Shown in pieces: positions 33,486 to 42,587 of a stretch of DNA of 50,065 bases. Positions within the stretch are counted from its first letter, which is position 1, and the number at the start of each line of letters is the position of its first letter. Both the position numbers and the translations under genes were made by a program. The stretch covers positions 1 through 50,065 of the forward strand of contig JACQFE010000066.1 in the NCBI GenBank assembly GCA_016200265.1, written 5' to 3'. The notes beneath the pieces are model-generated. The model saw nothing but the letters and a program-made list of their open reading frames with translations. It was not told where the DNA came from and did not search any database. Origin of the DNA: Planctomycetota bacterium (GTDB taxonomy: Bacteria > Planctomycetota > Phycisphaerae > UBA1845).

Positions 33486-35483
33486 TCACGGCCCGTTAAA
33501 GCGGGTCGTAAATTCCATCAAATCCAAATTATCGACGTCGCCATCATTGTCGAAGTCGAATTGCGTCAGACAATTCGCGGTCGGTGCGGCAAATGCGGGC
33601 ACGCCCTTGTCGCCACTGAAACAAGTCTGCAGACCCATCGCATCAAACAGATCAAGATCGCCGTCGCCGTCTTGATCACCGATCAAGCAGCCGCCGCGAC
33701 ATGCACTGGTGATGCACGGGGTGAGCAAAATACAAGGCAAGCTGCTGTCGCCGCACACGGCGATGCCGCCCTGAGCGGTACATGCAGAAAAAGGAAAGTT
33801 TGCGTTGCAAATGCCGTTGGAATAGCGGCAGTTCACTAAATTCGGGGCATCGCAAGCCCCCGGCGGCGTCGTGCATGGACACAAATCGTGGCAGTCGTCC
33901 AGGCCGTCGCCATCGCAGTCAGGCACAGGCACGCAGTCATCGGGGAAACCATCGCCATTGCAATCCGGCTCGCAACCGTCAGGAACGTTGTTGTGGTTGC
34001 AATCGGCACATGACAAATCGTCGGGTGGACAGTCTCGGATGTCGCACAAATCGGCGATGCCGTTGTGATTGCAATCCTCTTCGCACTCATCGGGCACGCC
34101 GTTTTGATCGCAATCTGCGCTGATGCCGCATGGCGGCGGACAGAACGGCTGACTGTTGCAATCAATATCGCAGCAGTCAGATAGCCCGTTGTGATTGCAG
34201 TCGCGGCAACCCTCCCCCAGCGTCGGACCCAGCGTCTGCACGTTGAACGAAATGGGAAACCCCGGCTTGAACAAACCGATTGTGGCCGTCGTGAAGTCCG
34301 GGGGCGAGTTCACGTCGAATCGGTAGTTATACAGCGTGCTCCATCGCAGTGCATTCGCGTTTTGATTCTGCGCATAAGGGACCGTGGACCAGACGATCTG
34401 ATCGTTCGCGACGGTCGCGGTCCAATCATCGCGCGAATACGGCTCGCCGCTGTGATAATCCACGTCGTGAAATCCAATGTTCTGCACGACGGCCTGCTGC
34501 GGAAGCGGAATGGTGAATGAGCCGCCCGAGCGGTCGGAGTTGAGGTTCTCGATCGCGTATTCGTAGTGCCAGAACGTGTTGCCCACGTTCGTCGCCCGAA
34601 CCCCGACTAGAAACAATCCCTCACCCGGCACGCGCGCATTCACCAGCTGCACCGCAGCATCCGACGCCTGCCACGCATTGATCACCGGCTCTTGATCCAC
34701 CGTCGACGCGTTTACATTCACATTCACGTTGTAAGTGTCCTTAGTCGCGTCGTACGTCACTAAGGCCTGACGATACGAAGCGTTGTTCTCCGCATTTCCA
34801 GCGGCCGCATCGTCCGCCGTCACATAATGTCCCTGAAGAAAATAGAGTGCGCCGGCGTTCAGCGTGGAATCCACATCCGAATAATGAAATTGCAATCTCG
34901 CATCGACCGGCTGAACGCCGGAATATCCCGCCGGCGGGCCTGGGTTTGATCCCGCATAGGCGTTAATCACCGATGCCGGTCCGGTTTGGCCCCATCCGTT
35001 ATTGAGCATGGCATCGTAAACGTCGGAGCAACCGGGGTTCAATTCGTACCCGCCCTGGTTGGGCGTTGAGCAGGACGATTGGCAAGTGATGGTTTCATTT
35101 GTGGCGAAGAATCCATGCTTAACCCACGAAGTGCCGATCTGCTCGAATCGACCGTTCCATAACCGGAACATGCCTGTGCGGATCACAGGATGGTGACTGG
35201 AGAACGGATCCCAGTCGAGTGGCGTCGTTCCAAAGTTGCACGACCGCGTTCCCACGGAAATGGCGTCGATCTTCTTCCCGTCGATCGGATCCGTGCACGC
35301 CTGGTAAATCGCAGGGCTCGAGTGCGGAACCGTGCAGACATCATTGTACGTCCCTTCGATGTCGGAAACGATGACATCCGGGCCGTTCCCCGTCGCTACG
35401 CCGCCCTCACCCGCGCGAACCGCAGCCGCAAGCGGCATCATGAACGTAAGAACGCCAATGATTGCGAAACGATACCCCGACAT
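33486..35483 (-). CDS. Secreted calcium-repeat protein with dockerin-like tail
   Basis: 665 residues. Signal peptide about 1-24 (YRFAIIGVLTFMMPLAAAVRA). Residues 25-440 form a beta-rich domain I cannot name (GPDVIVSDIEGTYND, WHYEYAIENLNSDRSGGSF, FHDVDYHSGEPYSRDDW). Residues about 440-560 carry DCNHNG.PD.C calcium repeats with extra cysteine pairs (CPPPC, CPCTTPPGAC). The C-terminus has two dockerin-type loops, GDQDGDGDLDLFDAMGLQTC and FDFDNDGDVDNLDLMEFTTR, ending FNGP. A good Shine-Dalgarno AAGGGGA precedes the ATG. Extracellular, cysteine-rich and calcium-dependent in all likelihood. Confidence 0.83.
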   Translation of the reverse strand: MSGYRFAIIGVLTFMMPLAAAVRAGEGGVATGNGPDVIVSDIEGTYNDVCTVPHSSPAIYQACTDPIDGKKIDAISVGTRSCNFGTTPLDWDPFSSHHPVIRTGMFRLWNGRFEQIGTSWVKHGFFATNETITCQSSCSTPNQGGYELNPGCSDVYDAMLNNGWGQTGPASVINAYAGSNPGPPAGYSGVQPVDARLQFHYSDVDSTLNAGALYFLQGHYVTADDAAAGNAENNASYRQALVTYDATKDTYNVNVNVNASTVDQEPVINAWQASDAAVQLVNARVPGEGLFLVGVRATNVGNTFWHYEYAIENLNSDRSGGSFTIPLPQQAVVQNIGFHDVDYHSGEPYSRDDWTATVANDQIVWSTVPYAQNQNANALRWSTLYNYRFDVNSPPDFTTATIGLFKPGFPISFNVQTLGPTLGEGCRDCNHNGLSDCCDIDCNSQPFCPPPCGISADCDQNGVPDECEEDCNHNGIADLCDIRDCPPDDLSCADCNHNNVPDGCEPDCNGDGFPDDCVPVPDCDGDGLDDCHDLCPCTTPPGACDAPNLVNCRYSNGICNANFPFSACTAQGGIAVCGDSSLPCILLTPCITSACRGGCLIGDQDGDGDLDLFDAMGLQTCFSGDKGVPAFAAPTANCLTQFDFDNDGDVDNLDLMEFTTRFNGP

Positions 35484-35647
35484 GTTTCCCCTTCCCCCAA
35501 TTCCTGCACGATACTATGCACCTACGATGGGGAGATGCGAAGATTCTACATAGTAGGCACTCAATTCCGCAAGGGACGAACCCAAATCCAAGGAAATTAT
35601 CGGCGACCCGACTTGGTGTAGCGTGCCGCAGTGCAATTCGCGGGTGC

Positions 35648-36442
35648 TTATATGACCTCCAGCGTCTTACTCCCCTGATGGACGAACCCCGCGTGAACCA
35701 CGATCGCGGCATAGATTTCGCCAGCCCCGGCCCGATGCAACACCTTCGCGCACTCATTCAGCGTCGCTCCACTGGTGCGAACGTCGTCGATCAGCAGCAA
35801 TCGGGGCTTGTTTAGCGTGACGCCACGACGCAATGCAAAGGCGCCACGTACATTTTCGATGCGTGCGGCAAACGACAGGCCGACCTGATGTGGACCTGCT
35901 TTCACGCGCCGAAGCAACGGCACATGCGGCAGCCCGAGCTTCTTTGCAACATGCGCCGCAATCGCATCCGCGGCATGGAAGGGCCGGGCGATGCGACGCT
36001 TCCAATGCGTCGGAACCGAAACAACCGCTTCGACACGATCGATCCAGAGTGCGGCCGCGAGGGCGTCAGCCAGCCAATTCGCAAGGAATGGTTCAAGGTC
36101 GTCGCGGGCATGATACTTGTACGCACGAACCAGACCGCCGATCGTGCTGCGATACGCCGCCACGCGGACCATGCCGCGAATCTTAGGCTTTGACGTGCGG
36201 CATTCGCTGCAGCGGTTCTTCGCCACTTCATATAGTGCCACAGTTGCGGCACACGTCGGACAGGCCTTCTCGGAACGAGAAATCTCGATACTGGACGCGC
36301 AATCCGCGCACATCGAGTCGCTCAACAGCCCCGCGTGAGCGCCGCATGCAAGGCAGCGCGGTGGAAAGAGAAGATTCACGCCGCCGTTGATGATTCGATG
36401 AATTGGCGATGCAACATTCATCATCTCATTGGTCCGTCCCAT
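35648..36442 (-). CDS. ComF-family phosphoribosyltransferase-like protein
   Basis: About 264 residues. The N-terminal zinc part has LLFPPRCLACGAHAG, CADC, CPTC and CSEC pairs. The phosphoribosyltransferase fold follows, with VSVPTHWKRRIARPFHAA and the PRPP motif LLLIDDVRTSGATLNE. ComF proteins are linked to DNA uptake and late competence and may act in nucleotide salvage. No other competence gene is present. Start uncertain among GTG 36448, ATG 36442 and ATG 36424; GGCGG lies eight bases before 36442. Divergent from the glxR-like gene with 56 bases between. Confidence 0.88.
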   Translation of the reverse strand: MGRTNEMMNVASPIHRIINGGVNLLFPPRCLACGAHAGLLSDSMCADCASSIEISRSEKACPTCAATVALYEVAKNRCSECRTSKPKIRGMVRVAAYRSTIGGLVRAYKYHARDDLEPFLANWLADALAAALWIDRVEAVVSVPTHWKRRIARPFHAADAIAAHVAKKLGLPHVPLLRRVKAGPHQVGLSFAARIENVRGAFALRRGVTLNKPRLLLIDDVRTSGATLNECAKVLHRAGAGEIYAAIVVHAGFVHQGSKTLEVI

Positions 36443-36498
36443 TCGCACGACCGCCGTCAGTCATATAAAATACGCCCCAAATAAAGGAGCGACAAACG

Positions 36499-37380
36499 AT
36501 GTCCAATGCAGCCGTTGGCGTGATCGGAATCGGAATCATGGGTGAACCGATGGCCCGCAATCTCTTGCGTGCCGGGTTCACCGTCCACGTGAATTCGCGA
36601 ACCAAGGCCCGTTGCGGGCGAATCTGCGGCGAAGGCGCCGTCTGGAGAGAATCGCCCGCGGCCCTCGCGGCGGTCTGCGACCTCATCATTTCGATGGTGC
36701 CGGATTCGCCTGATGTACGGGCCGTCTATCTCGGCGAGAGAGGCCTATGCACAAATCTACGCCGCGGCGCACTGTGTATCGACATGTCCACAATTTCGCC
36801 GGACGTGGCGCGCGATGTCGCGAAAGAAGTCGAACGACGCGGTGGCCGATTCCTCGACGCTCCGGTTTCCGGCGGAAAAACCGGCGCCGAGACCGGCAAG
36901 CTTGTCATCATGGTCGGCGGCGCTGCGGACGACATCGCTCGGGCACAACCCATCTTCGATGCACTCGGCAAGGCGACAATCCATTGCGGACCCGTCGGCA
37001 ACGGACAACTCACCAAACTGTGCAATCAGATTCTCTGTGGAGTGAATCTGCTGGCCGTCAGTGAGGCAATTGTCTTCGCAAAGCGAGTCGGACTTGATCC
37101 GCAAGTCATGCTCAAGGCCGTTTCCGGCGGAGCGGCCGGCTCATGGGCTTTGGAGAATCTCGGTCCGCGAATGCTCAATCGCGATTTCGCGCCGATGTTC
37201 ATGATCGATTTGCAACAGAAAGACCTTCGCATCACCCTCGATACGGCCTACGCACAAAGGGCCGCTTTGCCCGGCACGGCGCTGGTGAATCAATTGCTGA
37301 CGGCCAATCAGGCCGCCGGAGAAGGCCGCGAAGGCACGCAGGCGTTGATCAAAACCATCGAGCGACTCGCAAGCCTATAA
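36499..37380 (+). CDS. 2-hydroxy-3-oxopropionate / 3-hydroxyisobutyrate dehydrogenase-family reductase
   Basis: 293 residues of the beta-hydroxyacid dehydrogenase family. It has a Rossmann dinucleotide site (GVIGIGIMGEPMARNLLRAG), the substrate motif DAPVSGGKTGAETGKL, the catalytic lysine in GQLTKLCNQI and the C-terminal helical domain (DFAPMFMIDLQQKDLRITLD). The arginine in the N-terminal fold (NSRTKAR) suggests NADP preference (family knowledge). The exact substrate (tartronate semialdehyde, hydroxyisobutyrate or succinic semialdehyde) is not fixed. AAAGGAG lies nine bases before the ATG and TATAAA lies further upstream. Confidence 0.9.
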   Translation: MSNAAVGVIGIGIMGEPMARNLLRAGFTVHVNSRTKARCGRICGEGAVWRESPAALAAVCDLIISMVPDSPDVRAVYLGERGLCTNLRRGALCIDMSTISPDVARDVAKEVERRGGRFLDAPVSGGKTGAETGKLVIMVGGAADDIARAQPIFDALGKATIHCGPVGNGQLTKLCNQILCGVNLLAVSEAIVFAKRVGLDPQVMLKAVSGGAAGSWALENLGPRMLNRDFAPMFMIDLQQKDLRITLDTAYAQRAALPGTALVNQLLTANQAAGEGREGTQALIKTIERLASL

Positions 37381-37466
37381 CAACAAATCGATTTCGCGAC
37401 CGCATTTTCGCTTGCGAAAGCTTTGTATTGCGCGGTGCACAATGCGAATTCGGACCTTACAAACCG

Positions 37467-37496
37467 TTGACAGGCTGTGCTCATTGGCCTTATAAT
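37467..37496 (+). promoter_or_regulatory. Consensus sigma-70 promoter of the secreted metalloprotease
   Basis: TTGACA at 37467-37472 and TATAAT at 37491-37496, both perfect, with an 18-base spacer. Transcription would start near 37503, giving a leader of about 160 bases before ATG 37665. Confidence 0.75.
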
Positions 37497-37664
37497 CTAG
37501 TCAGTTTCGGCTCGCGACACCTTGATTCGCCAGAGCGTCGCACGCTGGACGGGTGGTCGATCTGCGACGGCGGTTTTGGGGAGCAGGGAATGAAGCCATA
37601 CCCGCACGCATTCGCGCAATCGCTGCAATCTCAAGCTCTTCCGCACGCGGCTCAGAGGGATCTT

Positions 37665-40600
37665 ATGAAAAATCGGTTGTCGGTCTGGACGCTCGGGTTG
37701 GTGGCAATCAGTAGTTTCCTGCCCACAAGCGACGCGGTCGCGCAGGCGCGACACAGCGCGCCGTCGTACATTGAGGCGGGACCGAAAACTCGAAGCCGGC
37801 TGCACACGGGTCAGGTAATCGACCTCGACACCGAAACCGTCAGCAAGGCCGTCTGCGGCTCGGACCAATCGAAGATTAACGAGACCTTCCTCAAAGAGAA
37901 CTTCCAGAAGATGAAGGCGCTCGAGGCCGCGCACCCATACAGACCGCCGGCAGGCAACGCAGTAGCGGCTACGGATCCGCCCCACTTTCAATTGGTGTTT
38001 AACGTCACCGGCTCAGTGCCGGCCGATGCTACGGATGCCCTTCACGAAATTGAGCACTACGTTTCCGGCCAATTCTCGAATCCAATCACCGTTGTCATCA
38101 ACTTCAGCTTTGCGCCGCTCGGCGCTGGAATTCTTGGCCAGACATCAAGCAATTACACCAACGTCACTTGGCCGACAGCTCGAGCGGGCTTACAGAACGG
38201 AATGGACCCCAACGACACGATTCAGCTCTTTCTTCCACCCAACACGACGATTCCGGTGCGCTACGATGGCAATTCAGCCACCGTGACCAACGAAAATCGC
38301 GTGTTCGTGACCTTCGCGAATTACAATTCCACACTTGGCACGATTGGCGGCTCCGTAGCGACCATGCAATTTAGCAGCAACTTTAGCTGGGATTACACAC
38401 CGCCGTCGATCACTCCGGGTTCGTTTTGTTTTCGATCCGTCATCACACACGAGGTGGGGCACGCACTTGGCTTTACCTCTGGCTCTGATTTCCGCAATCA
38501 AGACATCGAAATGCTCGACATCTATCGCTTCCAGCGAAGCGATGGCACTGGCGACTACAACCCCGACGATCTCACCGAATTTCAAAACACAGCCCGAATG
38601 GTGGATATCAACGCGCCGGGAACCAACGATGACGTGAATTCCGATCTTATATCGGTTGAGTATCAGATGGCCGATGGAAGCCCCGATCAGGCATCACACT
38701 TCCACGCCCAAAATCCGGGTATTTACATCATGGATCCGTCACTCTCGCCGGGTGAAACATTCCACCCCGTCTACTTTCGCGCCGGCGATCGGGATATGCT
38801 TGATGCCATCGGGTGGGAATATCCGCTGATCAATCAAAGTTGTCCGGAGGCGGCGCCAATGGCGTGCGGCGCAATACGATATCTCGACAACACCACGATC
38901 GACAATCCTGCCAGCCCGCTCTTTACCTGTCGTACCAGCGGCGGTCAGACTGGCACACTTTGGTATTCCTTTGTGGCGACACACACCTCGGCGCGAATTT
39001 CCACATGCGACAGCGTCGCTACGGACACGATCCTGGCCGTGTATGGCGGCTCGTGCGGCTCGCTCACCGAGATCGTGTGCAGCAACAACGTGGTGGGCTG
39101 CGGCGCCAGCGGCACGCAGGCAAGCGCCTGCGTCACCGGCCTGACTATCGGGAACACGTATTACATTCAGGTGGCGTCGAACAATTCCGGCACGCGGGGG
39201 CTCATTGCTTTGAAGATTCAATGCTCGTGCGACGGTGCGTGCTGCCTGCAGCCTCCGGCCACCTGCCTCCAAACTGATGAAGACACCTGCACCGCGTCGC
39301 TCGGCGGCACGTTTGCGGGACCGGCATTGGCCTGCATAGGAGATGTCAACGGCGACGGCGTCGACGAAGTATGCCAGACGCCTACGATCAGCCGCAGTCA
39401 GATCGTCACTGCGACGCAAGAGGATGTGGCCTCCAATTTCGACTGGAGCGACAACATTCCGGCATCGGCGGTGGTGGACGATTTCCCGGGCGACGGCCGA
39501 CCCGTGCAGGCGCTCCGCTGGTGGGGCAGCTCGCTCGATGACACCGCTCCGCCCGACGGCTTCATCATTAGTTTCCACGAGCCGCTTACGGACGGTGCGG
39601 GAAGCGAAAGCGCCCTCGGCGTTTATTTCTGTGCGTCCAACGTCGTCACCGCGCGGACGTTGCCTGACCCCGGTTGCGACGCGCATCCGGTCACGGAATA
39701 TTCCGCAAAACTATTCAATTGCTGCCTGCTGCAAGCGAATCCGGATTCGCGAACCGGCCTCACTCCGGCCCAGCCCGTGCAATTCGCGACGGATTTGTGC
39801 GTCGATTATGAGCTTGGCATCCAGGCTGTCGTAGGCGTGACGTATGGTACGCCTTCGTGCGTGCAGACGCTCACTGCCGGAGTGGCAACCGGAGATTTCT
39901 GGGGCTGGCACTCCACCAGCAATGACATTGGAGATCATCAGGCCTTGGGTGGACCGGTCGTGGTCGCGGGCGGAACCGATTGGCAGTATGGCCCGTGGAG
40001 TGCGGTTTCCGGCGGTTGCGGGGCGCACAATATGTCATTTGAATTGATCACCCAGACGGCCACCGCGGGCTTAACCGTCTTCTGGCAAAATGGAACTCCC
40101 GACAACTCCAATGGGATGTTGTCACAATACGGCGGCCAGATTTCTGATTCCATGACCGCGGATGACATTACCATTTCCGACCCGGCCGTGATCAACGAAA
40201 TTCACTGGTTTGCCGACGAGACCAGCACATTCGTGTGGAACAACAACTTTCGGCTGGAAATCTATCCCGACAATGGCTCGAATGCGCCGGATGAGTCCGG
40301 CGGGCCGACTTTCGCTCTTTGGGTTCCTGACGACACCGGCACGGTTTCACGCACGGTGCTCGGGAATGGCGTTTTTGCGAACAAACGCGTGCGCTATGAC
40401 GCGACGGGTTTGAATATCTCGCTGGCAGCCGGACATTGGTGGATCGGACTGGCGAGCGCCGGCACCGGTATCAATGGCACGACATTCTGGCTTACGAGCC
40501 ACCGGCAAGGTGTTAGTTTGCTTTTCTTCGATGGAGAGTCGCAGCGCCGCATGCCCAGCGCCGGCGTGACCACGTTCCATCCCTGGAGCACTTATAGCGG

Positions 40601-41576
40601 TGGCTTCAAGTATGACATGGCCTTCAACCTTGTGACCACGCGCGTCACCGACTGCAACTGCAATGGAATCGCGGATGACATCGATGTTGCCAACGGCGGC
40701 GGAAGCCTGGACTGCAATCACAACGGAATTCCCGACGAGTGCGAGCCGGACTGCAATAGCAACGGCGTTCCCGATGATTGTGACATCGCTTTGGGGACGA
40801 GCACGGATTGTCAGCCGAACGGCGTGCCGGATGAATGCGACATCTTCTTCGGCACTTCCACGGATGCGCATCACGCCGGCCAGCCGGATGAATGTTGCTT
40901 CGTTTACGGGCCGCCGACGATCATTCCCGGCAGCGACGCCAAGAATCGATACCTCGGCATCGCCGGTGCAAACCCCGGTCGCAGCATGGCTATTCGGGTG
41001 AGACTGGTTTCGCTGCACCATCCAAATCCGCCGAATCTTCCGCAATATCCGTCGCCTGATTTCACGGCGTTTGAAGGACAGGATCGCTGGGTGGGTCCGC
41101 CGTCGCCGCGTCCGGAATCCGATTCCTCCCCGACGACTTTCATGGCGGCCAAATTGCAGTGTACGCCGTATTTCACAGACTGGAGCGCCATCGGCACGGT
41201 ACATGTGTACGGATCGGAGATTGTACCGAGCTCGACATATCAGGTTCAGGCGATTGACGATTCATGCACTTCCGGACTTGGGTCGGAATCGAGTTATTCG
41301 ACCTCGCTCTCGCTGTTGACCGCACGATGGGGAGACGTGACCGCTCCGTACCAGACGCCTTCACCCGATGGGCTTTCGCAACCCAACGTCAGCGACATTG
41401 CGACGGTCGTGGACAAGTTCAAAGACTCGCCGGCCGCAGGAGCCAAGGCCCAGGTACAACTGCAGCCCAATTCACCCGACCCGGCAACATCCGTGAATAT
41501 TTCCGACGTGGCCTCGACGGTCGATGCATTCAAGCAGCTTGCGTATCCGTATCCCGGCCCGCAAGTTTGTCCGTGA
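37665..41576 (+). CDS. Large secreted HExxH metalloprotease with calcium repeats
   Basis: 1303 residues from ATG 37665, which starts a signal peptide (MKNRLSVWTLGLVAISSFLP) after AGAGGGA. An in-frame ATG at 37590 also has a strong Shine-Dalgarno and would add 25 residues. Residues about 100-380 form a metzincin-like protease domain with THEVGHALGFTSGS (His262) and DMLDAIGW; it resembles the NF038122 family. Middle domains are beta-rich. The first (TLWYSFVATHTSARISTC, CVTGLTIGNTYYIQV) is followed by an AQGCCL-like cysteine segment and two paralogous beta-sandwich parts (DFPGDGRPVQALRWWG). TSP3-like calcium repeats lie near 995-1080. The last 220 residues are the module shared with the protein at 3522, ending FKQLAYPYPGPQVCP. 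Confidence 0.85.
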   Translation: MKNRLSVWTLGLVAISSFLPTSDAVAQARHSAPSYIEAGPKTRSRLHTGQVIDLDTETVSKAVCGSDQSKINETFLKENFQKMKALEAAHPYRPPAGNAVAATDPPHFQLVFNVTGSVPADATDALHEIEHYVSGQFSNPITVVINFSFAPLGAGILGQTSSNYTNVTWPTARAGLQNGMDPNDTIQLFLPPNTTIPVRYDGNSATVTNENRVFVTFANYNSTLGTIGGSVATMQFSSNFSWDYTPPSITPGSFCFRSVITHEVGHALGFTSGSDFRNQDIEMLDIYRFQRSDGTGDYNPDDLTEFQNTARMVDINAPGTNDDVNSDLISVEYQMADGSPDQASHFHAQNPGIYIMDPSLSPGETFHPVYFRAGDRDMLDAIGWEYPLINQSCPEAAPMACGAIRYLDNTTIDNPASPLFTCRTSGGQTGTLWYSFVATHTSARISTCDSVATDTILAVYGGSCGSLTEIVCSNNVVGCGASGTQASACVTGLTIGNTYYIQVASNNSGTRGLIALKIQCSCDGACCLQPPATCLQTDEDTCTASLGGTFAGPALACIGDVNGDGVDEVCQTPTISRSQIVTATQEDVASNFDWSDNIPASAVVDDFPGDGRPVQALRWWGSSLDDTAPPDGFIISFHEPLTDGAGSESALGVYFCASNVVTARTLPDPGCDAHPVTEYSAKLFNCCLLQANPDSRTGLTPAQPVQFATDLCVDYELGIQAVVGVTYGTPSCVQTLTAGVATGDFWGWHSTSNDIGDHQALGGPVVVAGGTDWQYGPWSAVSGGCGAHNMSFELITQTATAGLTVFWQNGTPDNSNGMLSQYGGQISDSMTADDITISDPAVINEIHWFADETSTFVWNNNFRLEIYPDNGSNAPDESGGPTFALWVPDDTGTVSRTVLGNGVFANKRVRYDATGLNISLAAGHWWIGLASAGTGINGTTFWLTSHRQGVSLLFFDGESQRRMPSAGVTTFHPWSTYSGGFKYDMAFNLVTTRVTDCNCNGIADDIDVANGGGSLDCNHNGIPDECEPDCNSNGVPDDCDIALGTSTDCQPNGVPDECDIFFGTSTDAHHAGQPDECCFVYGPPTIIPGSDAKNRYLGIAGANPGRSMAIRVRLVSLHHPNPPNLPQYPSPDFTAFEGQDRWVGPPSPRPESDSSPTTFMAAKLQCTPYFTDWSAIGTVHVYGSEIVPSSTYQVQAIDDSCTSGLGSESSYSTSLSLLTARWGDVTAPYQTPSPDGLSQPNVSDIATVVDKFKDSPAAGAKAQVQLQPNSPDPATSVNISDVASTVDAFKQLAYPYPGPQVCP

Positions 41577-41611
41577 GGCACTTGCGACGAAATTAACTGT
41601 GTGCAAGAAAC

Positions 41612-41648
41612 GGCCCGCCGGGTCATCGTTCTGACAACCCGGCGGGCC
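41612..41648. terminator. 12-bp perfect GC-rich hairpin
   Basis: ggcccgccgggt (41612-41623) pairs perfectly with acccggcgggcc (41637-41648). It lies 36 bases after the metalloprotease stop. On the plus strand no T-run follows; on the minus strand GTTTCTTG follows. It may serve both directions. Confidence 0.6.
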
Positions 41649-41660
41649 TGAAACTTGCTT

Positions 41661-41697
41661 GCTGCCATCAGCAGCAGCGTCTGCTGCCTACGGCAGC
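41661..41697. repeat. Nested inverted repeat of gctgc units
   Basis: gctgcc/ggcagc (6 bp, outer) encloses gcagcag-cgt-ctgctgc (7 bp, 3-base loop). Both stems are perfect. It sits just past the first hairpin. Confidence 0.6.
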
Positions 41698-41717
41698 CTA
41701 CCTATTTGACTCTCCAC
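41688..41717 (-). other. Possible GTG mini-ORF with optimal Shine-Dalgarno
   Basis: Minus-strand GGAGGTGATCC (complementary to the 16S 3' end) is followed seven bases after GGAGG by GTG and eight further codons (VESQIGRLP) to TAG. The stop lies inside the 41661-41697 hairpin. It could be a leader-like peptide, or chance. Confidence 0.25.
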
Positions 41718-42106
41718 TGGATCACCTCCCCTTTGAATACGGGTCCAACCCGAAACTCGCGGTGGAAAGTTTTCGGCCGCGATGCCCCGGAAATCCCGCC
41801 CCGCAGGCCGCCGCCCGCGGGCTCATCGCCCGACGAAAGTGAAAAGCGTCAACCGCCTGACACTTTGCGTCGCTCGGTCGGTTCGTCGCATTCTCGTCGG
41901 TCCGCCCGCTTTTGCGGCCTCACGCGAATGCCATCCCCGACATCCTTACTTTATCGCCTCGAAACGGGAATTCCAATCAATTTTTGTCCCACTTTGGACT
42001 TAATTCCGCCGGCACGCATGGACTGCAAATTTCACGGCCACAGTCCGAATAGGCCGACCGACTAATCTTGAAGCGCCCAATTGAGTCATTGGTATCATTC
42101 CCAGGA

Positions 42107-42586
42107 ATGATGCAACCATCCGCGATCGACGATGAGCGCTTCATGCGTGCCGCGTTGGCCGAAGCACACGCGGCGTACGAAGATGGCGATGTTCCCATCG
42201 GTGGTGTCGTGGTCCGCGCGGGCCGGATTATCGGTCGCGGACGCAATCAGCGCGAAAAACTCAGCGACCCGACGGCCCACGCGGAAATAATCGCCATCTC
42301 CGCGGCCGCCGCCGAAGTCGGATCGTGGCGGTTGGAAAATTGCACGCTCTACGTCTCGCTCGAACCGTGCGCGATGTGCGCCGGGGCGATCGTCCTGTCG
42401 CGAATGGATCGGTTGGTATTCGGCGCGATCGACCCCAAGGCCGGGGCGTGCGTGTCTCTCTATCAGATCACTTCTGATTCACGACTCAATCACCGCGTGC
42501 CGCACGTCGCTGGCGTACTCGGCGATGAATGCGCGGCTCTGCTGCGCGATTTTTTTGCCGAGCAACGCGCGAAAGGAAAGAAGTGA
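42107..42586 (+). CDS. tadA: tRNA-specific adenosine deaminase
   Basis: About 159 residues. TadA converts A34 to inosine in tRNA-Arg(ACG) for wobble decoding. The zinc and catalytic motif is TAHAEIIAI (His and the proton-shuttling Glu) with [12 protein letters not shown] supplying two cysteines. [11 protein letters not shown] and [11 protein letters not shown] are typical TadA C-terminal parts. ATG 42107 and the adjacent ATG 42110 are both possible; an in-frame TTG at 42068 is less likely. The next gene is convergent. Confidence 0.94.
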   Translation: MMQPSAIDDERFMRAALAEAHAAYEDGDVPIGGVVVRAGRIIGRGRNQREKLSDPTAHAEIIAISAAAAEVGSWRLENCTLYVSLEPCAMCAGAIVLSRMDRLVFGAIDPKAGACVSLYQITSDSRLNHRVPHVAGVLGDECAALLRDFFAEQRAKGKK

Positions 42587-42587
42587 A

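Larger units (their letters stand above)
41577..42106. other. Gene-poor region with strong hairpins and an extended Shine-Dalgarno match
   Basis: 530 bases without a convincing gene. It holds two hairpins (41612-41648, 41661-41697) and a 13-base match to the 16S rRNA 3' end (41717-41729, ctggatcacctcc). On the minus strand there is a start-less 48-codon frame (41702-41848) ending GEVIQWRVK. Plus-strand open frames at 41655 and 41782 read as arginine/proline-rich noise. Confidence 0.5.

Noticed and set aside
37143..37589. Long N-terminal extension of the metalloprotease frame
   Set aside because: It runs through the 3' end of the reductase gene and over the consensus promoter; signal peptide and Shine-Dalgarno place the start at 37665 (or 37590).
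41717..41729. Remnant of a 16S rRNA 3' end
   Set aside because: Only 13 bases match; the flanks do not resemble helix 45 or the rest of 16S rRNA. It is better treated as an extended Shine-Dalgarno on the minus strand.
41655..42065. 136-residue plus-strand frame between the metalloprotease and tadA
   Set aside because: Composition is arginine/proline/serine-rich, with no start signal, domain or conservation clue.
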